Of a DNA stretch of 64,000 nt, positions 38,403-49,035 are shown piece by piece. The stretch spans positions 10,657,042 through 10,721,041 of the forward strand of contig OX393568.1 of the NCBI GenBank assembly GCA_947652115.1, written 5' to 3'. This DNA comes from Blastomussa wellsi. Taxonomy: Eukaryota; Cnidaria; Anthozoa; Scleractinia; Plerogyridae. The position numbers were made by a program, and so were the translations under genes. The notes under the pieces were generated by a model. That model did not search any database and was not told where the DNA came from. It was given only the letters and a program-made list of their open reading frames with translations. Each line of letters opens with the position of its first letter. Positions within the stretch are counted from its first letter, which is position 1.

Positions 38403-38533
38403 GCTGAGGAAGGAGAAGGGTAATCAACAGCCAATTTTCGATAACCATCGACAACGTGTGTGTGAATGCAAATAATATGCAAACACTAGTAAACAAAAGA
38501 GCGTGACACCCAGCCAGGCGAGCAGTTGTGACG

Positions 38534-38964
38534 CAGAATTATTTTCCCTTGTTACAACAGCGGGCTCGCCAATTGAAGAATTTTCTGCACAAGTATATAC
38601 GCCAATATGGCTGCAGCAAGAACCAGCGAGCGAGAGGCATCGGAAAGCGCAAACAGGTCAACAAACGAATTGGCAACAACGGAGGACATACAAATGCTAC
38701 CACCGGAGTTAATGGAAAGGTTATGCAAGGAGTATCTTGTAGATGAAATGTCTGCACTGGATATATACGAATTTGCGTACCAGAATTATTTTGCTGTTGA
38801 AGAATTATCTGCACAAGTATATGCCAATATGGCTGCAGCAAGAACCAGCGAGCGAGAGGCATCGAAAAGCGCAAACAGGTCAACAAACGAATTGACAACA
38901 ACGGAGGACATACAAATGCTACCCCCTGAGTTAATGGTAAGGATATGCAAGGAGTATCTTGTAA
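38534..38964. repeat. Tandem duplication inside the PPEL gene
   Basis: Two copies, 38534-38752 and 38781-38964, share AGCGAGCGAGAGGCATCG, the gene's start codon region and the LPPEL segment. The first copy is therefore a duplicated front half. Confidence 0.8.
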
Positions 38965-39200
38965 TACAAATAAGGGAGAGAAAAGAAATGGGTTGGGATG
39001 AGGTGCATGATGAACTGTCACAGGCACCTTTTTGCGAAAAACTTGGGCGAATTACAAAAATAATCTCTTGCCGCAAATGTAACGTTTGCGAAAAAACTGG
39101 TTTATGTGCCACATGTTTTAAAAATGGAAAAAAACACTACCTTGAAGCATTTCACTGGCCTGAAGACGAATACTGCGAAACATTTATAAAATATGTGTGA
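38607..39200 (+). CDS. PPEL-motif zinc-binding protein with duplicated N-terminus
   Basis: This open frame encodes 197 aa. Two tandem copies of a Ser/Arg/Glu-rich leader plus IQMLPPELMxRxCKEYLV are followed by one copy of the conserved body: ERKEMGWDEVHDEL, APFC, then CRKCNVC, GLCATC and an acidic C-terminus. A start at 38829 would give the ordinary single-unit form. It is homologous to 6802-7116. The clustered cysteines predict zinc binding and the LPPEL segment resembles an F-box start; both are inferences. It is one of the few undamaged genes of element B2. Confidence 0.6.
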   Translation: MAAARTSEREASESANRSTNELATTEDIQMLPPELMERLCKEYLVDEMSALDIYEFAYQNYFAVEELSAQVYANMAAARTSEREASKSANRSTNELTTTEDIQMLPPELMVRICKEYLVIQIRERKEMGWDEVHDELSQAPFCEKLGRITKIISCRKCNVCEKTGLCATCFKNGKKHYLEAFHWPEDEYCETFIKYV

Positions 39201-40110
39201 CAGGAGAACGTTTTCTTTTGAATTCCTTGAAGAGCAGTGTTTCAGAGCAACTTTATTAAATGGCGAGGAAAGCTTTTATAATTATTCTGTTATTCGACCA
39301 AAACAAGGTCACAGATGAATAGCAGCAGGGGTTATTAGACTTTGTGACAAAATCAAAGCGTGGGTTTATTTTGACAGGAAGACATGGCAACACTGAATTT
39401 TTTATTGCCCAGCACGCATGATTGGTTGATATCACGTGCCCAACTCTGAAGAACAATTGTTTTCCACATGTAAAACAATAGTTTCACATTTCAGAGTGCT
39501 GAAAAGACAAAATTTTAGCATGCAGGAATGTAAAACAACGTGATAATGGTTGCCAAGGGTTTATTAAAATATTGTTAGACCTCAGGGTGATGATGGTTGC
39601 CAAGGTAATATATGATTATGCAATATTTTGAAGGTCGAAAGTTATAGAGTATAAGAGAGAGCGTCATGTTTTTGTTGTTAATTCATATCATCGCATACGC
39701 AATAGATGAACTTTCTTCGCCGCCCCTGCTGAATGATGTTAGAAGAATAACATACGAGTGTGTTCAGGCTATTGAAGAGGCACAGGAAAATAAAACGAGC
39801 TTCGATTAACCCAAAAGACTAAGACTATCATCCTCCGAAGACCTTTCGAGATCATAGTTGCCAGGTAGCAAAAGAGTTTCGTCTTGTTTATCCTGCCCTT
39901 TCCTTTCATAAAACACTTTCCCCGTTTGTCTTGAGTTGTGCCACGAGTTATAAAGCGAACAACTTAACAGCCGGATATAACTCAGTTTCTGAATTGGCTT
40001 GTCGAAGTAAACAGTGTGACCGTTTTCTGTTTTGTTACAATAGTAAGCACAACCATTTTATTGTTGTTGCACATAAATTTCTAATTAAAAAATAATGGGG
40101 AGTAATAAAA
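39201..40110. other. Gap region between B2 genes
   Basis: Mostly non-coding. A short frame of 47 codons with an ordinary ATG (39666-39809) ends in an acidic tail (AIEEAQENKTSFD). I cannot tell whether it is used. At about 40020-40100 a remnant of the gene found at 4980 is present in reverse orientation. Confidence 0.4.
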
Positions 40111-41558
40111 GGTGAACATCTTCAAAACCGCATGTACACAATCAGATTTTGTTGCGTTTAACTATCTCGAAAAAAGGGTGCAAAATCAAATCAAAAGGTA
40201 GGGAGTCTGCCAACCTCACAAAATGGATTTAAAACCCCGAGGCGAAAAAAATCATGAAGGCTGCACAAGAGAAGGCGTGGGCAGCTTTTTCTGCAAGGTT
40301 TCCGGGGGCCAACAAAAGCAAATTTGTAGCACAGACAATTTTAGCATTGGACCACACAGCAACAGCTGAAATATTTTACAAAGAGGGTGAAGGCAGACTG
40401 CACAGCGTGTTCGGTTCAGACAGCAAATATTGGACTGCAGGCATGAACAGCGCGCTGGGTTTGGACTCTGTTGGTGGTTTCCCTTACCGGTTATCGCCCA
40501 GCGCAAAAAAAAGTTTGCTGCCGGTTCCAGCAGTTGAATTTCAAGACGCTGCACCAAGTTTGAAGAAAATATTCAACAACTCAATGAATATTTATGTAAC
40601 GCCTGATCAGTATAAGTTCGGAGGCATCCAAAGCTTGAGCGCATTGCCGGGTGACCCTACATTCAGTCAGATCAACAACCATTATGACGTGGCTTCTTAC
40701 AAAAGATTGTGCGCAGAGTTCGGCGTTGACCCGTCAACCGATTTCCGCTTCACATTCGGGGCAAACCACGGGCTGGGAAGCGTTTACATTTATTGCAGCG
40801 ACCCTTTCATACTGGACGTGCCCTATCCATCGGCAAAAAGCAAAATTCGACGACGAGGACCTTGAGGCGTCAGAAAAGGGAATTTAAGTATGCTTCATAA
40901 GAAATGATGCCATGGCAGAGCAATTCCATTGGTTCACGTATCAATCAGTCAATTAAAGCCTTTGTGTATTGCATCTTGGGCGCACAAGTCAACGTGAGAA
41001 GCAGCATTCTTGGTGGTGGGGGCAGAGCAAAAGAAGCCCAGAGTGAGTTCCTTGTCTTGGTGGAAGACGCGATAAGGCAAACGGATCTGGCCAAGTCAAT
41101 TCAAAGATACCAACTTGGCGCAGACGAGGCAAAGGTGAGGCTCAACCTTGCTGTGTGCCCGGGGGCCTGGCTGATGCCCGTGCGGATGGTAATTAACACA
41201 GAGAGCACAGTTGGCTACAACAACCAACTCAAACAAGCGACGCCGGGTATGAAGCTGGGGGTCAACGACGGGGTAAACAAAAGCACAAAAAAGCAGAGCT
41301 TCAGCTAATGGATGGCCGGAAATTGAAAATAAACCCGTCAAACAGTCACCCTTCGAATCCGATACACAAAGCAGCAGCAACAAAAAAACAGCCAGCACCT
41401 CTGATCCAAAGAGCTGCAGAAGAGCAAACTCCAGCGGAGCAAGCGGAATCTGAACCAACACCAACGGTTGGCTCCGGCATGAACTTGACATGAACAAAAT
41501 AGCTGTCGCTGTTAGCGCGGTTGCTGTTGCGGGTTTGGCATTCTTGTCATTTCGTTAA
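40111..41558 (+). pseudogene. Element B2 large conserved protein of unknown function
   Basis: Homologous to 3393-4924. The open parts (40254-40865, 41308-41493 and pieces between) include ALGLDSVGGFPYRL, APSLKKIFNNSMN, ANHGLGSVYIY, and AFVYCILGAQVNVRSS followed by VLVEDAIRQTDLAKS. The Lys/Pro-rich C-terminus and hydrophobic tail (VAVAGLAFLSF) are near 41490-41558. About 100 residues are deleted near 40615, and frameshifts occur near 40860 and 41480. Its stop overlaps the stop of the convergent coiled-coil gene through a shared TTAA (41555-41558). It has no recognisable catalytic motif. Confidence 0.65.
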
Positions 41559-42565
41559 CGCTGCTTCTTGACCAGAAAGGCCACAACAGCCAAAATCAGC
41601 AGCCAGGTGTGCTCTGCCAGAAAACCGATGGCCTGACCAGCTGCTTTGAAGAGGAAACTCACAATCGAGCCAATGAGACCTGGAAGAGCAATTGCAACCT
41701 TTGAGCCAACATCTTTCAGACCTGTTCCCAACGCTTTGCCGGTGGCCTTCAAAGAGTTGGTAATGGCGCCAATAACAGCACCAATCGTGACACCAGCAGC
41801 AAGAAAGATTGCTGTAACTGTCACGCCGTATTTTTTGAAGATCTCTTTGACCCTCTCACAAAGTGGAAGCGCTCTTTCTCTTTCCTCAATCTGCATTTGC
41901 AAATGCGTGAGCTCCTTGGTTCTTTCCGCAACTCTTCCTTCCGCGGCTTCTTTGTCAGAGGGTGAGGCGTTCTCATCGTTGATGATTTTCTGATGTTCAT
42001 CATTTTGTTGTTGAAGGTCGGTTTTTTGCTCACGCAGTTCATCAAGCGTTCTCGTGTCGTAAAGATTTTGTTGAAGAGCGTTTCTTTTTCTATCTTATCA
42101 AGGTCTGCTCTGAGTTTATCAACATTTTCTTGTTCTTTTGTTTTATTTTTTGCAAGTTTTTCGAGTGAAGCCACCCTTTTTTTGCATTTTCGAGATCAGT
42201 TTTAAGATTTTTTTCAGTTGCTGAAGTCTGCGCAGTTCTACCTCACTTTCAACATTTGAACCATGTTCATCCTGAATTCCATCAATCCTTGCTTGATTTT
42301 GCTCAAGTCTGTTTCTCAGATTTTGCTCCTCTTGTGTTGCTTTTTCCTTTTCTGCAGCGATTTTTTCAGCATCTCCTAATTGTACTTCGGTCTCTCAATC
42401 TCTGACGTTGTTCTCTTATGCGCTCATTATCTTGAGCAATCAGAGATTCAGCTTCTGGCCCAAGGGCCTTTTTGAACTTGTCTGTGAATTTTTTGAGAAG
42501 ACCATCCTTTTTTCTGAAAATTTCAGTCTCACAACCTTGTGTGCCAAATAATACAATTGTTGTCT
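41555..42565 (-). pseudogene. Element B2 coiled-coil protein with membrane-type C-terminus
   Basis: Reads leftward from about 42565. A QQLYYLAHKVVRL-like start precedes a long Gln/Glu/Lys coiled coil, then IFKKYGVTVTAIFLAAGVTIGA and LPGLIGSIVSFLFKAAG, ending with HTWLLILAVVAFLV. Frames change at about 41850, 42175 and 42400. The hydrophobic C-terminus is longer than in the left copy. The gene is convergent with the preceding gene. Confidence 0.65.
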
Positions 42566-42570
42566 CATTG

Positions 42571-42941
42571 TCACCCTTTTTTGCTAAAACCTATCGGATC
42601 TATTTTTTCGAAGTCCGCTTTTGGGAACCTCTTTTTGATTAAGTTTATTGCTCTTTCTTTTATTGTTGGTTTGTCATCTGGATCTACTAAATCGCCCAAC
42701 AAAGGAGTTTCAACATAGGATGTGTCAGGCATCCCGCTCTGTTCGTGCTGCATTGTTTCCATTTCATTGTTTGCCACCATGGTAGGGTGTCGATGTAGAG
42801 ACAGGCTGACCGGCTGTGTTTTGACGGGTTGTATTGACCTCTTGTTCATCATCGTTATTATCATCATTATTATCATCGTGATCAATAGCACGGTCAAGTT
42901 CTCGGTCAATGTATCCAAAGTGACCACCACTTTCTGCCATT
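42571..42941 (-). pseudogene. Element B2 small acidic protein, frameshifted
   Basis: From the ATG at 42941 the frame reads ESGGHFGYIDRELDRAIDH, then an Asp/Asn-rich run encoded by a GAT/AAT repeat. A frameshift near 42780 is followed by HEQSGMPDTSYVETPLLGD and ERAINLIKKRFPKADF. I recognise it as a recurrent cnidarian Polinton-like protein of unknown role. It diverges from the capsid gene; the 35-bp AT-rich gap (42942-42976) must hold both promoters. Confidence 0.6.
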
Positions 42942-42976
42942 GTATATTAAACAAAAAATATTTTTTGTTCACATAG

Positions 42977-44187
42977 ATGATGGCAGTGCAAGCAAACCTT
43001 CGTCCAACGCACAAAGAAAAAAATCTCGGCGCGATGAAAGCCGAGCGTGCAGTAAAGCGCATCACCTTCGATCGTAGCGACGCCAGCCCCAGCGAGACCC
43101 TGTATGTCTCTGTGCCTAAGCTGAATGGGCACAGTCCGGCTCGCTCGCACTGCTTTTCAACATCGACTTGTCTGGAGGGGAAGCCAACAACTTCCTCGTT
43201 CAAAACGTCGGGCGCGCTCTGGTCGACAAGCTTGTTGTGAAGTATGCGGGCACCTTACTGCAGGACACGGTGGGGTATGACATCTTCAAGATCTGGGAGG
43301 ACCTTTTCCTCTCGCAGGAGGCGCGGGACAACATGCTGCGAGGACCTCTGCAAGATCCGCTCAAATGCTGGGGATAAGGAAACCACTGGTGTCGACACGG
43401 AAAACGCGCTAACTAAGGTTTTCGGAACAAAATACCGAATCAGACTAGACCACCAGATCCTGACCGACCGCAGAGTCTTTTACCCCCAATCTCTTTACAA
43501 CGACCTCGTGTTTGAGCTGACCCTTGCGCTGGCCTCACAGGTTGTCAACCCAACAAAACTGACCCAACAAGACTGAAATATCAGCTGACTAACATCCAAC
43601 TCGAGTACGAAATGATTAGAAGCAAGACTCTGGCGGAACACGCGCACAGTGTTTATTCCGCTGGCAAGGAATTCATGTACGATCACGTGATGCGTGCTGA
43701 GGTGGTCACCTTCGCAAAAGCCAATGACATAAGGATTAACCTCAGAGTCAACCCACAGAGAAGGTCCCTGAAAGGAATCCTTCTCCTGTTCATTGAGCCT
43801 TACCCTGCAGGAGCCAGAGATTCAGAAAAGTACTTCAACCCTGGCCTGATGAAAGTCAGTGTCACGGTGAACGGCTCGCCTAACATGGTGTACAACAACG
43901 GCATTGTAGGCAGGGACATGTGGGAGACGGCCCGTCACTTCTTTCCACAGACAAAAACTCCACACATGTATCTGACAAAGTTCTACAGCGGTGACATATT
44001 CGGGCTTTTGATCGATCTGCGCTCCATGGTAGATCAGTCGCTGCACGGCAGTGGCACGCGCCTTGTGAACACAAAAGATGGAGTGGAATGCGAGTGGTGG
44101 CTCTGACGAAGTGGTGAAATGTCACATCTTTGTTATCAGTGAATCGCAGATGAACATATTCGGGCAGCAATTAGAATCTGTGTAATA
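42977..44187 (+). pseudogene. Element B2 major capsid protein, frameshifted
   Basis: Readings in order: KNLGAMKAERAVKRITFDRS (42977-43140), LVQNVGRALVDKLVVKYAG (43168-43377), TKVFGTKYRIRLDHQILTD (43400-43560) and the long C-terminal part 43612-44106 with INLRVNPQRRS, VSVTVNGSPNM and LLIDLRSMVDQ. Frames shift at about 43150, 43370, 43560 and 44090. Position before the ATPase and the overall length of about 400 codons suggest the MCP. It is the fullest of three copies in the window. Confidence 0.72.
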
Positions 44188-44198
44188 CTGGTATAGAA

Positions 44199-44708
44199 AT
44201 GGACCCCAGAAACATACCGTTCAACACTCTTGTTATTGGCCCTACTAATTCAGGCAAGTCAAGGTTTGTGGTGGACTAGCTCTGTGGCCCTTTACGTGGC
44301 AAGTTCGACTACATCCTGCTCATCTGCCTTACATTCGCTTATAACAAGACTTTTCATTGTTTCGCTGAGGCAGACCCTCGTTTTTATGTTATCATTTGCG
44401 AACAGAATGCAGTTGAACCATGGTTGACGCTTGTTTGCTGGTTTTTGGAAGGCACCAATCCGCTCATAATCCTTGATGACTGCGCAGCCTCGAAAGATGT
44501 AAAAAAGCACACAGGCCAGCTGGTCAATCTTGCATTCAGCGCTCACCACACAGGACTAAGCGTGGGGGTGCTCACCCAAAAGATGACCAGCATCACAGCT
44601 TCTTTCCGCGAAAACATAGCTGCAATTGTGCTTTTTTACATTCCCTCATGGAAGATTTTGAAAGCGGTTTTTGAAGGTTACGCCGGCAAACTTTCTCAAG
44701 ATGAGTAG
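44199..44708 (+). pseudogene. Element B2 packaging ATPase, nonsense and frameshift
   Basis: The ATG at 44199 leads to a P-loop of the form GPTNSGKS. A TAG codon interrupts about 20 codons later, and a frame change follows near 44300. The open 3' part (44424-44708) carries LIILDDCA and SITASFREN. It is the counterpart of 1115-1620. Its stop lies 106 nt before the next gene. Confidence 0.85.
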
Positions 44709-44814
44709 AAAGAATAAATTTCGATGTTGAAAAAAAAACAAGTTTTCCTTCCTTGTGTTCTCACTTCGGCACCCTTACGGAATAAAGTTAAAGCTCAATT
44801 AAAAAATTAATAAC

Positions 44815-45405
44815 ATGGCGACCCCATCAACAAGTGCAAACTGGGTAGCAACCGAAGACTCCATAATGCCTGACGTTTTGAGCTTGCTTGAAGCTGAGCC
44901 AACGAGCGTGCCCGACAATGTCTCAGCAGTTGCTTCGACGCAGCCTGATATTCCTGCTTTCCGTGAGCAGCTGGCAACACTTGTTTCATCGGGCAAAACC
45001 AAAGAGACAATAGGTGTGCTGTTGACTGACGAACAGGTTAAGCGATTAAGCAACAAGGATGTTGAAAAATACTTCAAAAGGTATGAGGCCTATGTGAGCT
45101 CAAAAACAAACGATTCTCTGGTAGATAGCTTTCTCACCTTTGCATCCAAAATAGTTGGTAATTTTTTACCAATCAAGGACGTTGAAGCTTTGCAAAAGGA
45201 GCTTAAAACTGACTACATAATAACCAAAGAGCTTTACAACCTTGCTGGCAACCTTTCTTTGAAGTGTGGCAGGCTACTCGCTGTTGCTGATGCAGTGCTG
45301 GTCACCGCGAAACACATCAATTTCGTAAGTACAAAGAAAATTCCAAACGAACTCACCAATGATTTCTCACCAATTCCTGAGGATTATGCAGCAACTGCTC
45401 AATAA
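44815..45405 (+). CDS. Element B2 conserved 196-aa protein
   Basis: Open from ATG to stop. Conserved blocks with 471-1001 include FREQLATLVSSGK, EQVKRLSNKDVEKYFKRYE, YVSSKTNDSLVDSF and LYNLAGNLSLKCGR. It is mainly helical and has no enzymatic motif. It sits between the dead ATPase and two further small open genes in the same direction. The function is unknown; the position suggests a virion or assembly part. Confidence 0.7.
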   Translation: MATPSTSANWVATEDSIMPDVLSLLEAEPTSVPDNVSAVASTQPDIPAFREQLATLVSSGKTKETIGVLLTDEQVKRLSNKDVEKYFKRYEAYVSSKTNDSLVDSFLTFASKIVGNFLPIKDVEALQKELKTDYIITKELYNLAGNLSLKCGRLLAVADAVLVTAKHINFVSTKKIPNELTNDFSPIPEDYAATAQ

Positions 45406-45470
45406 TTACTAGCAATTCCTCCCCAAAAAATTATTTTCTAAATCAAATATATTTTTGTTTTCATGTAACT

Positions 45471-46001
45471 ATGACTGAAGAACAGCAACAGCAACCGTCC
45501 GTAAGCCAAGTAATGTCATCAACTCCGGCAACAAGGCCTGCCAAAAATCCAAAGCGGGTAGCTGCTGGCAAACTCACGGCTGAGAAAACAAGACAGGCTC
45601 GTGAATCACAGAAAAAAGCCGTAGCCGAGGCTGCTATCATAATCGAAAGAGAGAATAAAAAAAAATCTGCGCCTGCTCCTGAGCCGGTTCCAGAGGCCGC
45701 ACCAGATCCCGCTGCAGCGGATTCCAAAGTTTCAAATGGTCTCAGCACAACCCAATGGATCTCTATCATTGGAATTGGCACTACACTTGTTACGACTTAT
45801 GTCAAGCGTGAAGACATAAAAGCCTTTTTTAGAAAGGAATTGGCTACTGCACCGGCAGCTGCACCGGAACCCGCGCCACAGGTGAGAATACAAGAATCTC
45901 CGCAGTCATCAAGATTACCGCAGCCTAAAAAGGCATTCACCCGATGGATTAGCCAGAGGTGGCATAAAATTCATTTGAATATATTTTATGATGTTGTATA
46001 A
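45471..46001 (+). CDS. Element B2 176-aa protein with one membrane segment
   Basis: Open frame. The Gln-rich N-terminus precedes a basic helix (KNPKRVAAGKLTAEKTRQARES), a Pro/Ala/Glu linker (residues 62-85) and the hydrophobic segment TQWISIIGIGTTLVTTYV (about 93-110). A Pro-rich stretch and a basic end follow. It looks like a single-pass membrane protein. The last 14 bases overlap the start of the next gene. Homologue: 1-354. Confidence 0.65.
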   Translation: MTEEQQQQPSVSQVMSSTPATRPAKNPKRVAAGKLTAEKTRQARESQKKAVAEAAIIIERENKKKSAPAPEPVPEAAPDPAAADSKVSNGLSTTQWISIIGIGTTLVTTYVKREDIKAFFRKELATAPAAAPEPAPQVRIQESPQSSRLPQPKKAFTRWISQRWHKIHLNIFYDVV

Positions 46002-46173
46002 CAAAATGTGGAAAGTACCAGGCTTCCAACAGTTAGCGATAAGCATCGCAGCCATTTCAGGCATTGCCTTAATTTGGGGGGCCTTCACGTACAATTGCCT
46101 TAAAACTGTCTTTTGGATAGCCAAAAATCCTGATCATTTCAAAAAAGTATTCCAGGAAGAAGGCGAGGAATAA
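45988..46173 (+). CDS. Element B2 61-aa membrane protein
   Basis: Two adjacent ATGs at 45988 and 45991. One strong transmembrane segment (QLAISIAAISGIALIWGAF, about residues 15-33) precedes a charged C-terminus. It overlaps the previous gene by 14 nt. No family is recognised. Confidence 0.6.
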   Translation: MMLYNKMWKVPGFQQLAISIAAISGIALIWGAFTYNCLKTVFWIAKNPDHFKKVFQEEGEE

Positions 46174-46212
46174 TTTTCAATTAAATATTTTTTTCTCTTA
46201 TCTATAACCAAC

Positions 46213-46435
46213 ATGGCCGACAACAAGCTCGTGAAAACAGTCATGAATGCCGCCACCCTTACCGGCCTCGCTGCTGGCATAGGCTGGATTGCCAAAAAAA
46301 ACGTTCAAGAAAAGTTTTACAGGTAATCCTTCTAATTCTGTCGAAAACTACGCAATGTTCACAGCTGTAATGGCGGGGAGCATTGCGCTCAAACAGTATC
46401 TTGAGGACCAGAAAATCCTTCCCACCAACGCTTAA
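46213..46435 (+). pseudogene. Element B2 small membrane protein, frameshifted
   Basis: The first frame reads NKLVKTVMNAATLTGLAAGI and stops at about 46326. The second frame continues with VENYAMFTAVMAGSIALKQYL. The A-run near 46297 or the site near 46320 carries the shift. It would be a roughly 70-aa protein with two hydrophobic segments. Confidence 0.6.
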
Positions 46436-46498
46436 AATTCTGTATTTGAAAATACTTCTGATAATATATAATCACGAAGCCTGGCAAGTATCACAATT

Positions 46499-46871
46499 AT
46501 GGTGGGCGGGGCTGTGTTGAACGTAGCGGCTTTTATTGGTGGTAATTATCTCGCAAGGGCTTTTGGGGGCGGTGACAAAGCAGCGCAAGAAGAAAAAGTG
46601 CGCCATGATAAAGCTCTCTAGGCGTATCAAGCTGCGTACGCAAAATACACACGTGACCGCACCAAACTTCTCAACTGGATTGCGACAAACACGCAAATAA
46701 AGGAGGAGGCCAAGCAGAACTTCACCAACACTGACTACTCCTTCAGACTCTACAACCAGGCGTATCCTGAAGAACGAATGACAGCCAAGCGAGCAGCAGA
46801 AAAATGGTGAACTCGTGTTCGTGGGCGCCGGGGTGCTCGCTCTGGGCTACGCAGCCTTCCGGTTCCTTTAA
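46499..46871 (+). pseudogene. Element B2 small membrane protein with internal stop
   Basis: From the ATG at 46499: GGAVLNVAAFIGGNYLARAF, then a charged helix interrupted by TAG near 46620, then YAKYTRDRTKLLNWIATN. A frame change near 46790 leads to a C-terminal hydrophobic segment (GELVFVGAGVLALGYAAF). Both ends are hydrophobic around a charged middle. Confidence 0.6.
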
Positions 46872-46900
46872 ACTTTTTAACTCCTTACTTATATAGCGCC

Positions 46901-47698
46901 ATGGATGCCAAACTCGGAAAGATATACTACGGCCCTGGGGGATATTGGAAAGACGTTGCCGCTATCAAAAAATTATCCAAGGCCCCCAAGGTACCAGAAG
47001 ACACCGCAAAAAAGTGGCTGGCCAAGCAAGCCCTCTGGCAGATACACCTGCCCGCTCCGAGGCGCATTCCTTGACCAAAATTCGATGTGTCCACACCCAA
47101 CGCGGTCCACTAGGCAGACCTTCTTTTTCTGCCACACGTGAAACTGCCCCGCGGGGGCAAAGTTTTCAAATACGCACTGACCGTTGTCAATGTGGCCAGC
47201 CGCTACAAAGAGGCCGAACCCTTGACTTCAAAAAGTTCTGATGAGGTTGCCCAGGCCTTTCAGAAGCGTGCGCCTCTAAAATGGCCTCAACTGCTGCAGG
47301 TTGATCCCGGGCGCGAATTCATGGGCGCTGTTACAAAAGTCATGGAAAATCACAAAAGCTACATCTGGCCCAGGTGCGTTGACATTCACCGCGACCAGGC
47401 CATTGTTAAACGTTTCAACCGCACCCTTGCCGAACGATTGTTTGGTCACCAGTACGGCGTGGAAATGCGACTCCCTGAGGGCCAGCAGTCCACTGCGTGG
47501 GTGAAAAGGCTTCCTGAAGTTGTTTTGGCTTTAAACAACGAGGTCACCCGGCTGACGCGGAAAAAACCTGCAGAATCAAGCAAAGAAAAAACTGTCTCTC
47601 CTCTAAATCTCAGTTTGACCCAAGACAAAAACACACTCAACCCTTGGTGTGGCTCGCTTCAAGCCAAGCGCTCGGTTTATTCTGGAAAAAGCTAGAAA
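46901..47698 (+). pseudogene. Element B2 DDE integrase, frameshifted and interrupted
   Basis: The N-terminal helical part (MDAKLGKIYYGPGGYWKDVA) is at 46901-47075. The catalytic core follows after a frameshift (47138-47580), with LQVDPGREFMG containing the second Asp and DQAIVKRFNRTLAE, where the expected catalytic Glu position reads Lys. The first Asp region is damaged. Near 47590 the frame enters a repeat of about 85 bp also found at 49036-49121. This integrase type differs from that of element A. Confidence 0.8.
47590..47676. repeat. Short dispersed repeat, copy 1
   Basis: It carries TCTCAGTTTGACCCAAGAC and CTCGCTTCAAGCCAAGCGCT. It matches 49036-49121 in the same orientation and interrupts the integrase. 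Confidence 0.75.
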
Positions 47699-47910
47699 AT
47701 ACAGCATATAAACATACATAAGCTACAAAATCAACCTAAAAACATACAGCTCAAAATCCTAAAACTTAAAAACCTAATTGAACTGGGGTTGTGGGTGAAA
47801 AACCTCCCCGTACGTGCACTTGCTCCTAGGAGGAAAACCCCAGGCTAGCTGTACCCCATATTCAACGGTCCCCCGGGCAAGACCAAAGAAAGAAAAAAAA
47901 AAGGAAAAAA

Positions 47911-48914
47911 CTAAAGGCCTAAAGCCTGAGTTATTGATAAACGAGAAGACAAAGAGTCTTTAACGTAGCCATCCTTGGCCGATTCACTAGACCAACGGCC
48001 ATGTCGTTTAAAAAGGCGATCTGGAATTCCTGCATTGGCGGCAGCAGTCGCGCCGCCACTTCTAAGACTGTGAGTACCAATAATGGTAATATCAGATACA
48101 ATGTCCTTAAAGGCTTCTAACACTAGTTCTCTTAAACGAGAGTAACTTAAACCTTTACATCTAGCTTTATATCCATACTTGGTTTTTGATAACTGATAAA
48201 ACAGAGGGCTAAGTGGGGCAAGTTTAGCTCTTTCTAAATAACGACGGGTCAAGGCAACAGGGCAAGAAGCTTTACCAGATGCCGCTATAACGACGCAAGC
48301 CCCATTCCTATACTGATCAGTTTTGCTTGATTCTATAAATAGCTTTAAATAGTTACACTCAATCACGACGTCTGAACATCGGATCAGCCTTAGAAGCAAC
48401 TAAATGTTCAAGCTGAGAAATAGTAATTGGCTCCTTCTTGGAAGTTGCGATGGGCCAGCATACGCTGCGCACCAGCAAGAACATTCTTCACTAACGGATG
48501 ATCTGAAGGAGACGGCTCGCCACCCAGTTGGTGCATCCAAGCAATACTGTGGACGGCAGACTCCAGAGGGGACGCTGTCTTTGCATCAGTCATCAAGTAT
48601 CGCAAGTAAAGAGCAAACTCAAAAGGCGATGCAGGAAATGCTATCAAGGAATGACTCCGCGCCCAGGAATTCCATCGGTTGTAAGAGGCGGTATACTTGG
48701 CTGACGTGCTAGGGGCTCTGCTAGCCAAAACTACTTCAGGAAAAGATTCTGCAAGCGAAGATAAGGCGACATCGTTCTGAGGAACAGCTTCCCGAAAATT
48801 CGTCCACATAGAAGAGTTGAAAACATCTGCAAAATAAACAAATGACACCCCCAAAAATAATAAAATAACCCGAACGCTGAATAAGCGAGACCGAGATGAA
48901 ATAACTAACCTCAC
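47911..48914 (-). pseudogene. Tyrosine recombinase of a DIRS-type element, broken in two frames
   Basis: The upstream half (48408-48914) contains [19 protein letters not shown] and FALYLRYL, a core-binding SAM-like domain. The catalytic half (47911-48399) contains GTHSLRSGGATAAA (His-x-x-Arg), FKRHGRW and the nucleophile in DGYVKDS. The two halves are in different frames with a break at about 48400. This recombinase type integrates the circular cDNA of DIRS/Ngaro-like retrotransposons. It lies downstream of the reverse transcriptase on the same strand. Confidence 0.8.
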
Positions 48915-49035
48915 ACCCGACTATAAATACCCTAACTAATTACGTAACCCACATACCAGCGCACATACCTAATCAAACAAAAGATACAGATGAGAGCATA
49001 TTTTCCTGCTAATTCCACAGTCAAATGCAGGAAAA

